Notes under the pieces: generated by a model
What the model was told of the DNA's origin: nothing
Databases searched by the model: none
What the model saw: the letters and a program-made list of their open reading frames with translations, nothing else
Program-made: the position numbers and the translations under genes
Part shown: one piece after another, positions 63,619-64,000 of the stretch
Layout of the letters: each line of letters opens with the position of its first letter
Position numbering within the stretch: the stretch's first letter is position 1
NCBI GenBank assembly: GCA_017962565.1
Contig: JAGCVC010000020.1
Location: forward strand, 1 to 64,000
Source of the DNA: Alphaproteobacteria bacterium
GTDB lineage: Bacteria; Pseudomonadota; Alphaproteobacteria; CAAHEQ01; UBA3637
Length of the DNA stretch: 64,000 nt
Direction: 5' to 3'

Positions 63619-64000
63619 TTATATTTTACCGAAGATCAAGCAACCGTTTGTTCCACCAAAACCAAAGGAATTGGATAAAGCTACATTTATCTTCTTTTCT
63701 TTAGCTACTTTCGGAACTAAATCAATACCTTGAGTTCCTTCATCCGGATCTTCCAAATTAACGGTTGGCGGTAAAATCCCGGCATTCAAAGCCTGTAAAC
63801 TATAAACCGCTTCAATTGCACCGGCTGCACCCAACAAGTGCCCTACAGTCGATTTTGTAGAAGAAATAGAAACTTTATCGATATCTGCACCGAAAAATTC
63901 TTTAATAGCATTCAACTCAACCATATCGCCCGCTGGTGTAGAAGTTCCGTGCGCCTTAACGTATCCGATATCGGCTATATTTAATCCGGATTGTTTTAAG
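63619..64000 (-). CDS. fabF: Beta-ketoacyl-ACP synthase II, C-terminal part (runs off the window)
   Basis: The minus-strand frame is open from the right edge and encodes the last ~126 residues of a KAS II. Visible are GYVKAHGTSTPAGDMVEL with the first catalytic histidine, STKSTVGHLLGAAGAIEAV with the lysine and second histidine, PTVNLEDPDE and the final SNSFGFGGTNGCLIF. FabF elongates acyl-ACP with malonyl-ACP. The nucleophilic cysteine lies beyond the window. With fabI and lpxC it completes the picture of standard type II fatty acid synthesis. Confidence 0.93.
   Translation of the reverse strand, partial: LKQSGLNIADIGYVKAHGTSTPAGDMVELNAIKEFFGADIDKVSISSTKSTVGHLLGAAGAIEAVYSLQALNAGILPPTVNLEDPDEGTQGIDLVPKVAKEKKINVALSNSFGFGGTNGCLIFGKI

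Overview
The window is a low-GC, gene-dense stretch of a chromosome that reads as an alphaproteobacterium. The lineage evidence is a PopZ-type polar organiser directly downstream of a TolC gene, a DUF4167 protein, a MotE-like protein in a fliL-fliM flagellar operon, a fused rpoZ-relA/spoT operon, and SRP RNA immediately upstream of dnaX. The metabolism points to an anaerobic or fermentative life: a full AdhE, a Pta-AckA pair and glycogen enzymes (GlgB, GlgX). With the ankyrin proteins and a very large cysteine-rich pilin-like protein, this fits a host- or gut-associated member of the class. That habitat is inference.

Layout. 1-2.6 kb: a partial gene, a GC-richer double-Nudix gene, tRNA-Ala and a membrane protein. 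2.7-10.3 kb: adhE, a DUF2157/GDYXXLXY membrane pair, and a 1,122-residue LplT-PlsC-acyl-ACP synthetase fusion. 10.4-17 kb: a broken cysteine-rich reading frame, an ankyrin protein, pta-ackA and tolC-popZ. 17-20.4 kb: tRNA-Cys, tRNA-Asn and the giant prepilin-like cysteine-rich protein. 20.5-30.4 kb: SUKH-like gene, queA, a U32 peptidase/RlhA gene, glgX-glgB, DUF4167 and lpxC. 30.4-35.3 kb: mutY, two paralogous membrane-anchored proteins and a ClpB-like AAA+ protein with a decayed first ATPase domain, then a LOG-family gene. 35.3-42.8 kb: rpsI-rplM, RNase P RNA, a GAPDH of the long glycosomal-like form, two lipoproteins, SRP RNA, dnaX, rpsF-rpsR-rplI and rpsU.

42.9-49 kb: a glycosyltransferase with a small membrane protein, a strongly expressed-looking structured RNA of about 270 nt that I cannot assign, fabI, an ankyrin protein and leuS. 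49-54.5 kb: a tight six-gene motility operon (fliL, fliM, a DUF6468-like gene, motE-like, two MotB-like genes) ending in a large periplasmic helical-repeat protein. 54.5-64 kb: rpoZ-spoT, metG with a divergent DHODH-like gene, a LysM/M23 lipoprotein, a Sel1 protein, an FTR-like Fe-S protein, rlmH and the end of fabF.

Points that most deserve follow-up are the unassigned RNA (44155-44426), the pilin-anchored cysteine-rich protein, the dead-D1 AAA+/membrane-protein operon, a probable AUA start codon in rpsU, an A9 slippage site in dnaX followed at once by a stop, a DHODH homologue with altered catalytic residues, and a recurrent TTGCAA-type -35 element in front of many genes.
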